From Streptomyces sp. CC0208 (GTDB lineage: Bacteria > Actinomycetota > Actinomycetes > Streptomycetales > Streptomycetaceae): 64,000 nt of DNA. A program made the position numbers and the translations under genes. The notes under the pieces were generated by a model. The model ran no database searches. It had not been told where the DNA came from and saw nothing but the letters and a program-made list of their open reading frames with translations. Shown piece after piece: positions 34,150 through 42,425 of the stretch (position 1 is the first letter of the stretch; every line of letters starts with the position of its first letter). Location of the stretch: the NCBI RefSeq assembly GCF_003443735.1, contig NZ_CP031969.1, forward strand, positions 6,262,001-6,326,000. Reading direction: 5' to 3'.

Positions 34150-35559
34150 TCACCGGGCCGCTTCGCCGATCCGGGACCCGCCCACGGTGGCCGCCGACTC
34201 CTTGGGCTCTGCCGGTTCCTCGGGCCCTGCCGGTTCCTCCGACTCGACCGGCAACTCGGCGCGCACCAAGAATCCGCCTCGGGGCGCCGGCCCTGTCTCC
34301 AGCCACCCACCGGCGGCGGCCAGCCGTTCCGCGAGCCCCTTGAGGCCGGTGCCACCGATGCCGGGCGTTGGCACCACCGACGCCACGGACGCCACGGACG
34401 CCACCGCAGGTGCCGGTACCGGTACCGCGCCCGCAGCGCTCCCGGGAAGGCGCGTCTCCCCAGCCGCCCCCCGACCGTCGTCCCACACGCGAAGCTGTAC
34501 CCGTTCCGCCGAGCCCCGCACGGAGATCTCGCAGCGCTCCGCCCCGCTGTGCCGTACCGCGTTGGTCACCGCCTCGCGGACCACCCAGCCCAGCAGGGCC
34601 TCGGTCCGGGCCGAGAGCGGAGGACCGGAGCGGTGGACCACGGGCTCGATGCCCGCGGCGCGCAGAGCCGAGGTGGCCCGGTCAAGGTCCGTGCTGAGGC
34701 TGCCCTCGCGGTAGCCGGTGACCGCCTCACGGATCTCGGTGAGCGCCTGGCGGCCGACCGACTCGATGTCGCAGACCTGCACGAGTGCCGCGTCCAGGTC
34801 GCGTGGGGCCAGGCGCCGGGCCGCCTCCGACTTCACCACGATCACCGACAGCGTGTGCCCGAGCAGGTCGTGCAGATCGCGGGAGAAGCGCAGCCGCTCC
34901 TCCTCGACCGCGCGCCGGGCCAGTTCCTCGCGGGCCTCTCGCAACTGCCGTACCGCTTCGGAGAGGGACATGATCGCGGCCGTCACCATCGTGGAGATCC
35001 ACGTGGCGTACGCGGTGTCGAGTCCGCCCCAGCCGTCACGGAGGACGGCGGCCGCGCCGGCCACCACGGTCACGACCGCACCCACCCAGCGCAGGTGCGG
35101 CAGCCGCACGATCGCGCCCGTCGCGAGCCCGAACAGGGGGAAGAACAGCAGCCAGTTGCCGCCGTACCCCATCGCCAGACCGCAGGTCACCAGGCCCAGC
35201 AGTCCCAGCGCCACCCGCGTGGAGACCGCCTCCCGGGTTTCCTTGCGGAAGGCGCGGAAGGCGACGTAGATGTAGAGCGAGTTGAACGTCAACAACCCGA
35301 GGCCGCCGACCCAGGGGCTCGGGGTCTCGCTCTGGAAGAGGTTGGAGAAGGCGCCCATCCCCATCAGCAGCCACGGCAGCAGACCGAACCCGCTGCCCAG
35401 GCCGGCGTTCGTGGGGACCTCCCCGGCCTGCTGCGCCGCCTTGTACTCGGCGTTGAGGCGCTGCTTGTTCGCCTTGTAGTACCGCTGGTGTTTCCGCGCC
35501 TCGCGGACCCCCTCGCGGATCTCGTCCACGCGGCACGAGAGCTTGTGCGACCAGAACAT
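34150..35559 (-). CDS. Sensor histidine kinase (HisKA_3 type)
   Basis: A 469-aa membrane kinase. About five to six membrane helices lie between residues 50 and 180. The dimerisation/phosphotransfer segment FSRDLHDLLGHTLSVIVVKSE carries the phospho-His. The ATPase domain has REAVTNAVRHSGA (N box), VWDDGRG (G1) and GTGLKGLAERL (G2). Between G1 and G2 is an odd Ala/Val/Pro insert (VASVASVASVV) made by a 9-bp expansion. A proline/glutamate tail follows. ATG 35559 has ribosome site GGAGGAA. The response regulator is next. Confidence 0.9.
   Translation of the reverse strand: MFWSHKLSCRVDEIREGVREARKHQRYYKANKQRLNAEYKAAQQAGEVPTNAGLGSGFGLLPWLLMGMGAFSNLFQSETPSPWVGGLGLLTFNSLYIYVAFRAFRKETREAVSTRVALGLLGLVTCGLAMGYGGNWLLFFPLFGLATGAIVRLPHLRWVGAVVTVVAGAAAVLRDGWGGLDTAYATWISTMVTAAIMSLSEAVRQLREAREELARRAVEEERLRFSRDLHDLLGHTLSVIVVKSEAARRLAPRDLDAALVQVCDIESVGRQALTEIREAVTGYREGSLSTDLDRATSALRAAGIEPVVHRSGPPLSARTEALLGWVVREAVTNAVRHSGAERCEISVRGSAERVQLRVWDDGRGAAGETRLPGSAAGAVPVPAPAVASVASVASVVPTPGIGGTGLKGLAERLAAAGGWLETGPAPRGGFLVRAELPVESEEPAGPEEPAEPKESAATVGGSRIGEAAR
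34379..34405. repeat. 9-bp tandem repeat inside the kinase gene
   Basis: GACGCCACG x3 (last unit ends in C). It encodes the VASVASVAS-like insert within the kinase's ATP-binding domain. Confidence 0.85.
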
Positions 35560-35573
35560 GACCGTTCCTCCGC

Positions 35574-36596
35574 TCAGAGGTGCCCGGCGTGCCGCCGGTA
35601 CGACAGGACAGCGTACGAACCCAACAGCCGCGGACACACTCCCCGCACGAGGACCGCCTCGGGCGCGGGCGGGTGTCCCGGCTCGTCCAGGACGGACAGG
35701 CCGGGCTCTCCGGAGACCGCCACGGCGTACCGCACCCACCGGGGCCGGCGGCCTACGGGGTTCCGCGCCCACCGGGGCCCGCTGCCGGAGAGCGGGTCGC
35801 CGTGCCGCCCGGCCATGGCGCACCGCACCCGTCCCTGGCCGCTGGAGAGCGTGTCTCCGTGTCGCCTGGTCGCGGCGTACTGCGGGCGTCGGGGTCGGCT
35901 GGTGGAGAGCGTGTCGCTGCGCCGCCTGGCGAGGGCGTGCCGCACCCGCCGGCCCCGGCTGCTGGAGAGCGAGGTCCTGTGCCGCCCGATCACGGCGCAC
36001 CGCACCCGTCCCCAGCCGCTGGAGAGCGTGTCCCCGTGTCGTCTGGTCACGGCGTACTGCGGGCGTCGCGGTGGGCTGCTGGAGAGTGGGTCGTCGTCCC
36101 GCCCGCCGAGGGCGCGCCCCACCCGCTGGCCCCAGCCGCTGGAGAGCGTGTCCCCGTGCCGCCCGGTCACGGCGTACCGCAGGCGTCGCGGTCGGCTGGT
36201 GGAGAGCGGGTCGTGCCACTCGGCCACGGCGCACCGCACACGCCGGCCCCGGCCAAAGGAGAGCGAGTCCCCGTGCCGGCCGGCCGGTTCGGTGGTCCCG
36301 GCCGGCTCCAGGGCTCCGGCCACGTGCGGCGGCGACGGACAGCGGCCGTTCGTGAAGGCGCCTTGCTCACGGACGATGACCCGCGGGACCACCCGCCTCT
36401 GGTGGGGCATCGCCCCTACCCCGTCGGCCCGCACCGCGCCGAAGATCCTGTGAAGACCGAGCACCGCCACGCTCCCGCCGGGCGCGAACTCCTGGTCGGT
36501 GCCGTCGGTGCCGTCGGTGCCGTCGACGGCCCGCACGGTGCCGAGGCTCCTGACCGCGCCCCGGAGGGCCACCGCCGTTTCTGTCCCCTGTGTCAT
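35574..36596 (-). CDS. Collapsed ABC-transporter gene filled by a 57/60-bp repeat array
   Basis: A 340-aa open frame with strong Streptomyces codon bias; its TGA lies 14 bases before the kinase ATG, as in a coupled operon. The start (TAVALRGAVRSLGTVRAVDG, then EFAPGGSVAVLG) is what an ABC ATPase has just before its P-loop, but no Walker A, signature or Walker B follows. The end (RLLGSYAVLSYRRHAGHL) resembles the last helix and tail of an ABC-2 permease. Between them about 170 residues are 19-20-residue repeats (such as YAVTRRHGDTLSSGWG). I infer deletion of an ATPase-permease pair plus repeat expansion. Whether it is expressed is unknown. Confidence 0.5.
   Translation of the reverse strand: MTQGTETAVALRGAVRSLGTVRAVDGTDGTDGTDQEFAPGGSVAVLGLHRIFGAVRADGVGAMPHQRRVVPRVIVREQGAFTNGRCPSPPHVAGALEPAGTTEPAGRHGDSLSFGRGRRVRCAVAEWHDPLSTSRPRRLRYAVTGRHGDTLSSGWGQRVGRALGGRDDDPLSSSPPRRPQYAVTRRHGDTLSSGWGRVRCAVIGRHRTSLSSSRGRRVRHALARRRSDTLSTSRPRRPQYAATRRHGDTLSSGQGRVRCAMAGRHGDPLSGSGPRWARNPVGRRPRWVRYAVAVSGEPGLSVLDEPGHPPAPEAVLVRGVCPRLLGSYAVLSYRRHAGHL
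35787..36316. repeat. Nine-copy 57/60-bp tandem array
   Basis: Units begin with GGAGAGCG or a close variant at 35787, 35844, 35904, 35964, 36021, 36081, 36141, 36201 and 36258. Periods are 57, 60, 60, 57, 60, 60, 60 and 57, always multiples of three. Copies are imperfect, and alternate copies look more alike, hinting at a two-unit higher-order repeat. There are no unique spacers, so this is not a CRISPR. Confidence 0.85.
36495..36521. repeat. 9-bp tandem repeat in the collapsed ABC gene
   Basis: GTCGGTGCC x3 on the plus strand, encoding GTDGTDGTD on the minus strand at the point where an ABC ATPase would read VDG-x-D. Confidence 0.85.
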
Positions 36597-36698
36597 GCCG
36601 ACCACGCTACGAATCCGCCCCGCCCGCCCGGCAGATGCGCTTGTACGGAATCCGGCAGGACAAATGTCACGGGTGCCGGAGCCCCGGAACCGGCCCAC

Positions 36699-36713
36699 CT
36701 GACACACCGTCAG
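36699..36713. promoter_or_regulatory. CTGAC-N5-GTCAG inverted repeat
   Basis: CTGACACACCGTCAG, perfect arms, 48 bases from the KstR-like site of the MaoC operon. The complement of the 27079 copy is CTGACAGACCGTCAG, differing by one base. Confidence 0.55.
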
Positions 36714-36760
36714 GAGCCTTCACAAGTGCGTTGTGCTCGGCTATACAGAGGGCGCCGGAC

Positions 36761-36774
36761 TGGAACGCGTTCTA
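36761..36774. promoter_or_regulatory. KstR-like operator (MaoC operon)
   Basis: TGGAACGCGTTCTA is a full match to TNNAACNNGTTNNA with a GAACGCGTTC palindromic core. It lies 82 bases before the MaoC start. Confidence 0.75.
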
Positions 36775-36856
36775 GATCGGCCCGCGACGACCTCGGTGCG
36801 GCCGACGGTGCGGACGGCCGTACCGAGGTCTTGACCGAGCCCCTGTCAGGAGCCGT

Positions 36857-37732
36857 ATGCCCATCGACGCAGCCAAGGCCCTCGCCGCCGAACCCCGGAC
36901 CGGTGAGATCTCCTGGAACTCCAAGGACGTCCAGCTCTACCACCTCGGCATCGGGGCGGGCTCGCATCCCGACAAACCCAGCCCCGCCACCGACCCCGAC
37001 GAACTGCGCTACACCCTCGAGTCCCGGCTGCACGTCCTGCCGAGCTTCGCCACGGTCGCGGGCTCGGGATCGCCGGGAGTGATCAGCGGCCTGTCCATGC
37101 CCGGCATCGAGGTCGATCTCGCCAAGGTCCTGCACGGCGGCCAGTCACTGGTCATCCACCGCCCCCTTCCCGCCCAGGGCACCGCGACCGCCGCCCACCG
37201 CATCGCCGCCGTGTACGACAAGGGCAAGGCGGCCGTCCTGGTCATGCGGACCGAAGTCGCGGACGCCGAGGGCCCGTTGTGGACCAATGACGCTCAGATC
37301 TTCGTCCGCGGAGAGGGCGGCTGGGGCGGCGACCGGGGCCCCTCCGCCCGCCTCGAACCCCCCACGGGCGAGCCAGACCGGACCGTGGAGCGCCCCATCC
37401 GCGAGGACCAGGCCCTGCTCTACCGTCTCTCCGGCGACTGGAACCCGCTGCACGCCGACCCGGAGTTCGCCAAGGTCGCCGGGTTCGAACGGCCCATCCT
37501 GCACGGGCTGTGCACCTACGGCATGACGCTCAAGGCGGTCGTCGACACGCTGCTCGGCGGGGACGTGACCCGGGTGCGGTCGTACGTCACCCGGTTCGCC
37601 GGGGTCGTGTACCCGGGGGAGACCCTGCGGATCCGTATGTGGCACACCCCGCAGTCCACCAGGGTCGCCGTCAGCGCCGTGGAGCGCGACGACGCGCCCG
37701 TCCTCGCCGACACCGTCGTCGAACACTCCTGA
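36857..37732 (+). CDS. MaoC-family enoyl-CoA hydratase (double hot-dog)
   Basis: A 291-aa (R)-specific 2-enoyl-CoA hydratase. The N-terminal hot-dog half is degenerate. The C-terminal half carries the hydratase-2 motif YRLSGDWNPLHADPEFAKVAGF and PILHGLCTYG, where Asp and His act on the enoyl-CoA. It resembles the mycobacterial MaoC-type hydratase of sterol side-chain degradation (Rv3538-like, from memory). First gene of a three-gene operon with a zinc dehydrogenase and an SDR, behind a perfect KstR-like site. It should hydrate the double bond made by an acyl-CoA dehydrogenase, which is not in this window. Confidence 0.87.
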   Translation: MPIDAAKALAAEPRTGEISWNSKDVQLYHLGIGAGSHPDKPSPATDPDELRYTLESRLHVLPSFATVAGSGSPGVISGLSMPGIEVDLAKVLHGGQSLVIHRPLPAQGTATAAHRIAAVYDKGKAAVLVMRTEVADAEGPLWTNDAQIFVRGEGGWGGDRGPSARLEPPTGEPDRTVERPIREDQALLYRLSGDWNPLHADPEFAKVAGFERPILHGLCTYGMTLKAVVDTLLGGDVTRVRSYVTRFAGVVYPGETLRIRMWHTPQSTRVAVSAVERDDAPVLADTVVEHS

Positions 37733-37763
37733 ACCCACAACGCCGTACGAGGGGAGCCGCACC

Positions 37764-38840
37764 ATGCGCGCAGCCGTACTGCACGAGATCGGCCAGGAAA
37801 AGCTCGAAGTCCTCGAAGACGTAGAGGCGGTGGGCTTCGGACCCGGCAGGGTGCGGATCCGGATACGGGCCACAGGGCTGTGTCATTCGGACCTGTCCGC
37901 GATGGCCGGGGTCCTCCCGCAGCCGGCGCCCTTCGTGCCCGGACACGAAGGCGCCGGCGAGATCGTCGAAGTCGGGGAGGGCGTCAGCCACTTGAAGGCG
38001 GGCGACCGGGTCGTCGTCTGCTGGCTGCCCGCCTGCGGTGCCTGCCCCGCCTGCAAGCGCGGGCAGACCGAGCTGTGTCTGGCCGGGTTCATGAACGCCG
38101 GCACCCCCAACTTCCGGCGCCCCGGCGGGGACGTGTTCGGTTTCGCGGGGACCGGCACCTTCACCGAGGAGGTCGTCGTCGACGCGGGCTGCGCGGTGCC
38201 GATACCCGACGACGTGCCCTTCGACATCGCGGCGCTGATCGGCTGCGGGGTCACCACGGGACTCGGGGCCGCGCTCAACACCGCGGACGTGGAGGCCGGT
38301 TCGTCGGTCGCCGTCATCGGCTGCGGTGGCGTCGGCATCTCCGCCATCCAGGGCGCCCGCCTCAAGGGCGCCGCCGAGATCGTCGCCGTCGACCCGGTCG
38401 CCTCGCGCCGCGAAGCCGCCCTGGGGTTCGGCGCCACCCGGGCCGTCTCCCCGGACGAACTCGCCGACGCCAAGCAGCAGGTGACCGCGGGCGAGGGCTT
38501 CGACTACGTCTTCGAGGTCGTCGGCAAGTCGGCGACCGCGAGGACGGCGTACGAGACGACCCGGCGCGGCGGCACCCTCGTGGTCGTCGGCGCGGGCGCC
38601 ATGGACGACAACCTCCAGCTCAACATGTTCGAGCTGTTCTTCGACGAGAAGCGCATCCTGCCGTCCCTGTACGGCGGCGGGGACGTACTGCGCTCCTACG
38701 AGCGGACCATCGCCCTGTGGCGGGCCGGCCGTATCGACCTGGACGGTCTGATCACCCACCGGGTGTCGCTGAGCGAGATCAACGAGGCGCTCGACCAGAT
38801 GCGCACGGGGAGCTCACTCCGTACCTGCATCGAGATCTGA
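37764..38840 (+). CDS. Zinc-dependent alcohol dehydrogenase
   Basis: A 358-aa medium-chain dehydrogenase. Catalytic zinc ligands are in TGLCHSDLS and PGHEGAGEIVEVG. The structural zinc loop is CGACPACKRGQTELC. The Rossmann motif VIGCGGVGISAIQGA binds NAD(H). It probably oxidises an alcohol formed by the P450 or a hydroxyacyl intermediate; with the aldehyde dehydrogenase at 19.3 kb it would give alcohol to acid. ATG 37764 follows GAGGGGAG. Next gene begins 8 bases after its stop. Confidence 0.9.
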   Translation: MRAAVLHEIGQEKLEVLEDVEAVGFGPGRVRIRIRATGLCHSDLSAMAGVLPQPAPFVPGHEGAGEIVEVGEGVSHLKAGDRVVVCWLPACGACPACKRGQTELCLAGFMNAGTPNFRRPGGDVFGFAGTGTFTEEVVVDAGCAVPIPDDVPFDIAALIGCGVTTGLGAALNTADVEAGSSVAVIGCGGVGISAIQGARLKGAAEIVAVDPVASRREAALGFGATRAVSPDELADAKQQVTAGEGFDYVFEVVGKSATARTAYETTRRGGTLVVVGAGAMDDNLQLNMFELFFDEKRILPSLYGGGDVLRSYERTIALWRAGRIDLDGLITHRVSLSEINEALDQMRTGSSLRTCIEI

Positions 38841-38848
38841 GGGCTGCG

Positions 38849-39793
38849 ATGACCGTGCCACTGCCACTTGAGGGGCTCTCAGCGATCGTCACCGGCGCCG
38901 GACGCGGCCTTGGCCGGGCCGAGGCGCTGGAGCTGGCCCGGCTCGGCGCCGCCGTCGTCGTCAACGACTACGGACAACCGGGCCGGGACGGCTCCGGCGA
39001 GGCCTCCGCGGGCCCCGCCGAGCAGGTCGCCGACGAGATCCGGGCCGCGGGCGGACAGGCCGTCGCCCACACCGGGGACGTGGCCGACCACCAACAGGCG
39101 CGTGAGCTCACGGAGTTGGCGATCGCCGAGTTCGGCAAGCTCGACATCCTCGTCAACAACGCGGGCATCCTGCGCGACCGCATGGTCTTCTCCATGACCG
39201 AGGGCGAGTGGGACGCGGTGATCCGGGTCCACCTCAAGGGCCACTTCAACACGACCCGGTTCGCGGCCGCGCACTGGAGGGACCGGTCCAAAGCGGCGGG
39301 CGGGCCGGTGTACGGCCGGATCGTGAACACCTCCTCGGAGGCGTTCCTCGCCGGGTCCGCAGGACAGCCCAACTACGCTGCGGCCAAGGGGGGAATCGTC
39401 GGACTCACCACCTCGACGGCCCTCGCGCTCGCCAAGTACGGCGTCACCGCCAACGCCATCTGCCCGCGCGCCCGCACCCGGATGACCGAGGAAGTCTTCG
39501 CCGGTCTGGAGCAGCCCGAGTCGGGACTCGATCCCCTCGCCCCCGAGCATGTCGCCCCGCTCGTCGGCTACTTGGCCTCACCTGCGGCCGAGCGCGTCAA
39601 CGGCCAGCTGATGGTCGTACACGGAGGGATGGTTGCCATCGTCGAACGGCCGCGGGTGCAGGCGAAGTTCGACAGCAAGCAGGACACCTTCAGCTACGAC
39701 GAACTGGACGCGCTGCTCACCCCGCACTACGCGCGACGGCCGGCGGGGGAGACCTTCGCGGCGGCCGAAGTGCTGGGGCTCAAGCGGGAGTAG
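38849..39793 (+). CDS. Short-chain dehydrogenase (3-hydroxyacyl-CoA type)
   Basis: A 314-aa SDR. Cofactor motif TGAGRGLGRAEAL, NNAGILRDRMVFSM, active-site Ser in VNTSSEAF and YAAAKGG (YxxxK). A C-terminal extension of about 50 residues (FDSKQDTFSYDELDALL) is like SDRs of peroxisomal-MFE2/Rv3548c type, which act on 3-hydroxyacyl-CoA. With MaoC it would complete hydration and second oxidation, before the thiolase at 5.2 kb. Last gene of the operon; a strong terminator follows. Confidence 0.88.
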   Translation: MTVPLPLEGLSAIVTGAGRGLGRAEALELARLGAAVVVNDYGQPGRDGSGEASAGPAEQVADEIRAAGGQAVAHTGDVADHQQARELTELAIAEFGKLDILVNNAGILRDRMVFSMTEGEWDAVIRVHLKGHFNTTRFAAAHWRDRSKAAGGPVYGRIVNTSSEAFLAGSAGQPNYAAAKGGIVGLTTSTALALAKYGVTANAICPRARTRMTEEVFAGLEQPESGLDPLAPEHVAPLVGYLASPAAERVNGQLMVVHGGMVAIVERPRVQAKFDSKQDTFSYDELDALLTPHYARRPAGETFAAAEVLGLKRE

Positions 39794-39800
39794 ACACGAA

Positions 39801-39834
39801 ACGGCCCCGCCCCTTGCAGTAAGGGCGGGGCCGT
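39801..39834. terminator. Bidirectional terminator
   Basis: ACGGCCCCGCCC...GGGCGGGGCCGT, a near-perfect stem (one bulged C) with loop GCAGT, between the SDR stop and the small protein's stop. Confidence 0.8.
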
Positions 39835-39850
39835 GTGTCGCCGTCCGACC

Positions 39851-40003
39851 TCAGGCCGCGGCCTCGGTCTGCTCGACCGACTTGCGGTGACGGCCACGCG
39901 GGGCCGTGTCGCTGTCCTGGACCGAGACCGGACCCCGGTGCTTACCGTGGCCCGTGGACTCCTGGACGTCGGCAGTCGACTGGTTCGTGCTGGCGTCGCT
40001 CAT
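39851..40003 (-). CDS. Small hydrophilic 50-aa protein
   Basis: A 50-aa frame with strong codon bias: MSDASTNQSTADVQEST, then GHGKHRGPVSVQDSDTAPRG and RHRKSVEQTEAAA. Two basic GxHRG / RGRHRK patches flank an acidic middle, which makes it hydrophilic and probably disordered. I recall similar short proteins in many Streptomyces genomes, with no known role. It is flanked by its own promoter region and the shared terminator. No clear ribosome site precedes ATG 40003. Confidence 0.65.
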   Translation of the reverse strand: MSDASTNQSTADVQESTGHGKHRGPVSVQDSDTAPRGRHRKSVEQTEAAA

Positions 40004-40099
40004 GGAAGTAATTCACCCCGTCAACATGATCTTTCTTACAGCGGGGGGAGTTTAACCGGCACACCACAGGGCGAATCCAGGCGGCCGAGCCAACCGGCA

Positions 40100-41398
40100 C
40101 TACTTCGTTACAAGATTGCCCAACGGGGCTTGCTGCAAGGGCACGGGACGGGCCACGGCAGACTCCGGAGGGACCGGAGGGACCGGTTCGGGCGCCCCCG
40201 CGACCTCCCCGCCGCCGCCCTCCGAACCCTCCAGGCCGACGTCCCCCGCCCCCGTTCCCCCCGGGCCCTCCGCTTCCCCTGCGAGGGCCCCGTGCCCCGA
40301 GGCCGCCGCCCACCGCGCCACCCCGCACGGCGTGTCCGCCGTGGCGTACGGCAGGAGCAGCTCCCCGTCCTCGGTCCACAGCCCGGCACCGGCCAACCAC
40401 CCCTCGGGCGCCGGGAGATGCTGGACCTGCCGGGCGGCGGGCCGCCACACGCCCACCCAGCTGCCCATCGGCCCGTCGACGCGCAGCGCCACCCCGCAGC
40501 TCTCCGGCACCAGCACCTGCCCCGGCTGGATCGCGAACGGCGTCAGCGCGCAGTCAGGGACCCGCAGGCACTCCGGGAAGCGCACCGGCAGCGTGCTGCC
40601 CAGCACCCCCCAGCCCAGCCGCGGCCGCCCCGGCGACGGCGCGTCCGAGGAGATCAGCAGCAGCCCGCTGTCCGGGTCGGCCAGCAGCAGCCGGTCGTCA
40701 CTGCCGTCGGCGATCTGCAGCAGCGGCGACACCTCCCCGCCCCGCTCCAGATCGACCACGACCGCCTTGGTCCGCCCGTCCGTCTCCCGGTCCAGGGCCA
40801 GCATCCGCCCGTCCCGGTCCAGCCACACCCCGCCCGAGCAGCGCCCCGGGACCTGCGCGAGGTGCTCCGGCCCGAAGGCACCGCCCGCCACCAGCCACAC
40901 GGCACTGGAGTGCGGGCCCACCGCGAGGGCGTACGCCTTCTCGCCGCCCGGCGCCGGCGGCAGCAGCCGTAGGACCGTGCCCTGGTCCGGGCACTCGACC
41001 GCGCCCAGCGGCAGCTCACCCGTCCGGGGCCCGGTCGGGTAGAGCAGCGAGAAGGTGTGCCGCCCGCCCGTGAACCGCCTGATCAGCACCCGCCCGTCGC
41101 CCATGGGCTGCACCTCGGTGCCGGGCTCCTCGGGCTGGTTGCCGGGCAGTGGCACCGCGTAGGGCTCGGGGCCGTCCAGGGTCCAGCGCTCCGGGAACCA
41201 GGAGTCGCCGTTCCGGGCGAGGCGGGCCGCGTAGGAGCCGTCGACGGTGATCACACATCCGGTCCGCGGGGCCCTGCCGTCCTCGGTGATCACGTGCTCC
41301 GTCCGCGAAGTCTCCCCGTCGCCGTTTTCCTCGTCCCCGTTCTCCCCGTCCCCGTTCTCCTCGTTCGCCGCCGCGGGTTCGATGGCACAGGCCGTCAT
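40100..41398 (-). CDS. Hypothetical protein, probable beta-propeller
   Basis: A 432-aa protein without signal peptide. The N-terminus has an acidic repeat (ENGDGENGDEENGDGE). The middle has recurring aromatic/glycine strands ending in W-L-D or LL-x-D (VWLDRDGRMLALDRE, RLLLADPDSGLLLIS, VWRPAARQVQHLPAPEGW), as in a propeller. The C-terminus is Gly/Pro/Glu-rich. GGAGGTGA precedes ATG 41398. It is divergent from the Nif3 operon. Function unknown. Confidence 0.7.
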   Translation of the reverse strand: MTACAIEPAAANEENGDGENGDEENGDGETSRTEHVITEDGRAPRTGCVITVDGSYAARLARNGDSWFPERWTLDGPEPYAVPLPGNQPEEPGTEVQPMGDGRVLIRRFTGGRHTFSLLYPTGPRTGELPLGAVECPDQGTVLRLLPPAPGGEKAYALAVGPHSSAVWLVAGGAFGPEHLAQVPGRCSGGVWLDRDGRMLALDRETDGRTKAVVVDLERGGEVSPLLQIADGSDDRLLLADPDSGLLLISSDAPSPGRPRLGWGVLGSTLPVRFPECLRVPDCALTPFAIQPGQVLVPESCGVALRVDGPMGSWVGVWRPAARQVQHLPAPEGWLAGAGLWTEDGELLLPYATADTPCGVARWAAASGHGALAGEAEGPGGTGAGDVGLEGSEGGGGEVAGAPEPVPPVPPESAVARPVPLQQAPLGNLVTK

Positions 41399-41585
41399 CG
41401 TCCGGTCACCTCCGGTCACGAAACTAGTTTTCGCACGCACGGGCGTGGGACGGGCGGGCTTCCCCTTCACACAAAGGGGTGGCACAGGAACGATTCGCCT
41501 GAGGAAACCGGGGCGACTGTGCTGACCGGGACTGCCGTGGGCGGCTCAGGTTCAGCGGGACAGACCAGGCAGGTAGCCTTTCCCC

Positions 41586-42425
41586 GTGCCCCGTCTGTCT
41601 GAAGTCATCGCCGCGCTGGAGAACCTGTGGCCCGCCGAGCGGGCCGAGTCCTGGGACGCGGTCGGCACCGTCGTGGGCGAACCCGACCAGGAGGTCGCGC
41701 GGGTCCTCTTCGCCGTCGACCCGGTCCAGGAGATCGTCGACGAGGCGGTGAAGCTGGGCGCGGACCTGCTGGTCACCCACCACCCCCTCTACCTGCGCGG
41801 TACGACGACCGTGGCGGCCTCGCACTTCAAGGGCCGGGTCGTCCACACCCTCATCAAGAACGACATCGCGCTGCACGTGGCCCACACCAACGCGGACAGC
41901 GCCGACCCGGGCGTCTCGGACGCCCTCGCGGGCGCGCTCGACCTCCGTGTCGTACGGCCGCTGGTGCCGGACCCGACGGACTCGGAAGGGCGCCGGGGAC
42001 TGGGCCGCGTGTGCGAGCTCGACCCCCCGACGACCGTCCGCGAGTTCGCCGCGCGGGCCGCCGAACGCCTGCCGGCCACCGCCCAGGGCATCCGCGTCGC
42101 CGGCGACCCCGAGGCCACCGTCCGCACGGTCGCCGTCAGCGGAGGCTCCGGCGACAGCCTCTTCGACCAGGTCCGCGCGGCCGGCGTCGACGCCTTCCTC
42201 ACCGCGGACCTGCGCCACCACCCGGTCTCCGAGGCCCGGGCCCACAGTCCTCTCGCGCTGCTCGACGCGGCGCACTGGGCCACCGAGTGGCCCTGGTGCG
42301 AGCTGGCCGCCGCCCAGCTCGACGAGATCTCCGACCGCCACGGCTGGAACCTGCGTGTGCACGTCTCCAAGACGGTCACCGACCCCTGGACCAGCCACTC
42401 CCCTTCACCTGGAGCCCCCAACTGA
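41586..42425 (+). CDS. Nif3-like dinuclear metal-centre protein
   Basis: A 279-aa member of the Nif3/YbgI family (often annotated GTP cyclohydrolase I type 2 homologue). Metal ligands are in LLVTHHPLYLRG, HVAHTNADSA and, near the end, ADLRHHPVSEA. True function is unsettled. It opens an operon with a zinc-ribbon protein and an RNase H/phosphatase, an order conserved in Streptomyces (from memory). GTG 41586 start. Confidence 0.88.
   Translation: MPRLSEVIAALENLWPAERAESWDAVGTVVGEPDQEVARVLFAVDPVQEIVDEAVKLGADLLVTHHPLYLRGTTTVAASHFKGRVVHTLIKNDIALHVAHTNADSADPGVSDALAGALDLRVVRPLVPDPTDSEGRRGLGRVCELDPPTTVREFAARAAERLPATAQGIRVAGDPEATVRTVAVSGGSGDSLFDQVRAAGVDAFLTADLRHHPVSEARAHSPLALLDAAHWATEWPWCELAAAQLDEISDRHGWNLRVHVSKTVTDPWTSHSPSPGAPN

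Noticed and set aside
35787..36316. CRISPR array
   Set aside because: Units are adjacent and imperfect with no unique spacers, and no cas genes are present.
36597..36856. A second small gene before MaoC
   Set aside because: Only operators and promoter-like sequence are supported.
35580..37082. Long plus-strand frame through the 60-bp array into the MaoC gene
   Set aside because: The array is open in several frames because its period is a multiple of three. The minus-strand frame has host-like codon bias, ABC-like ends and correct spacing to the kinase, and MaoC has its own promoter and start.
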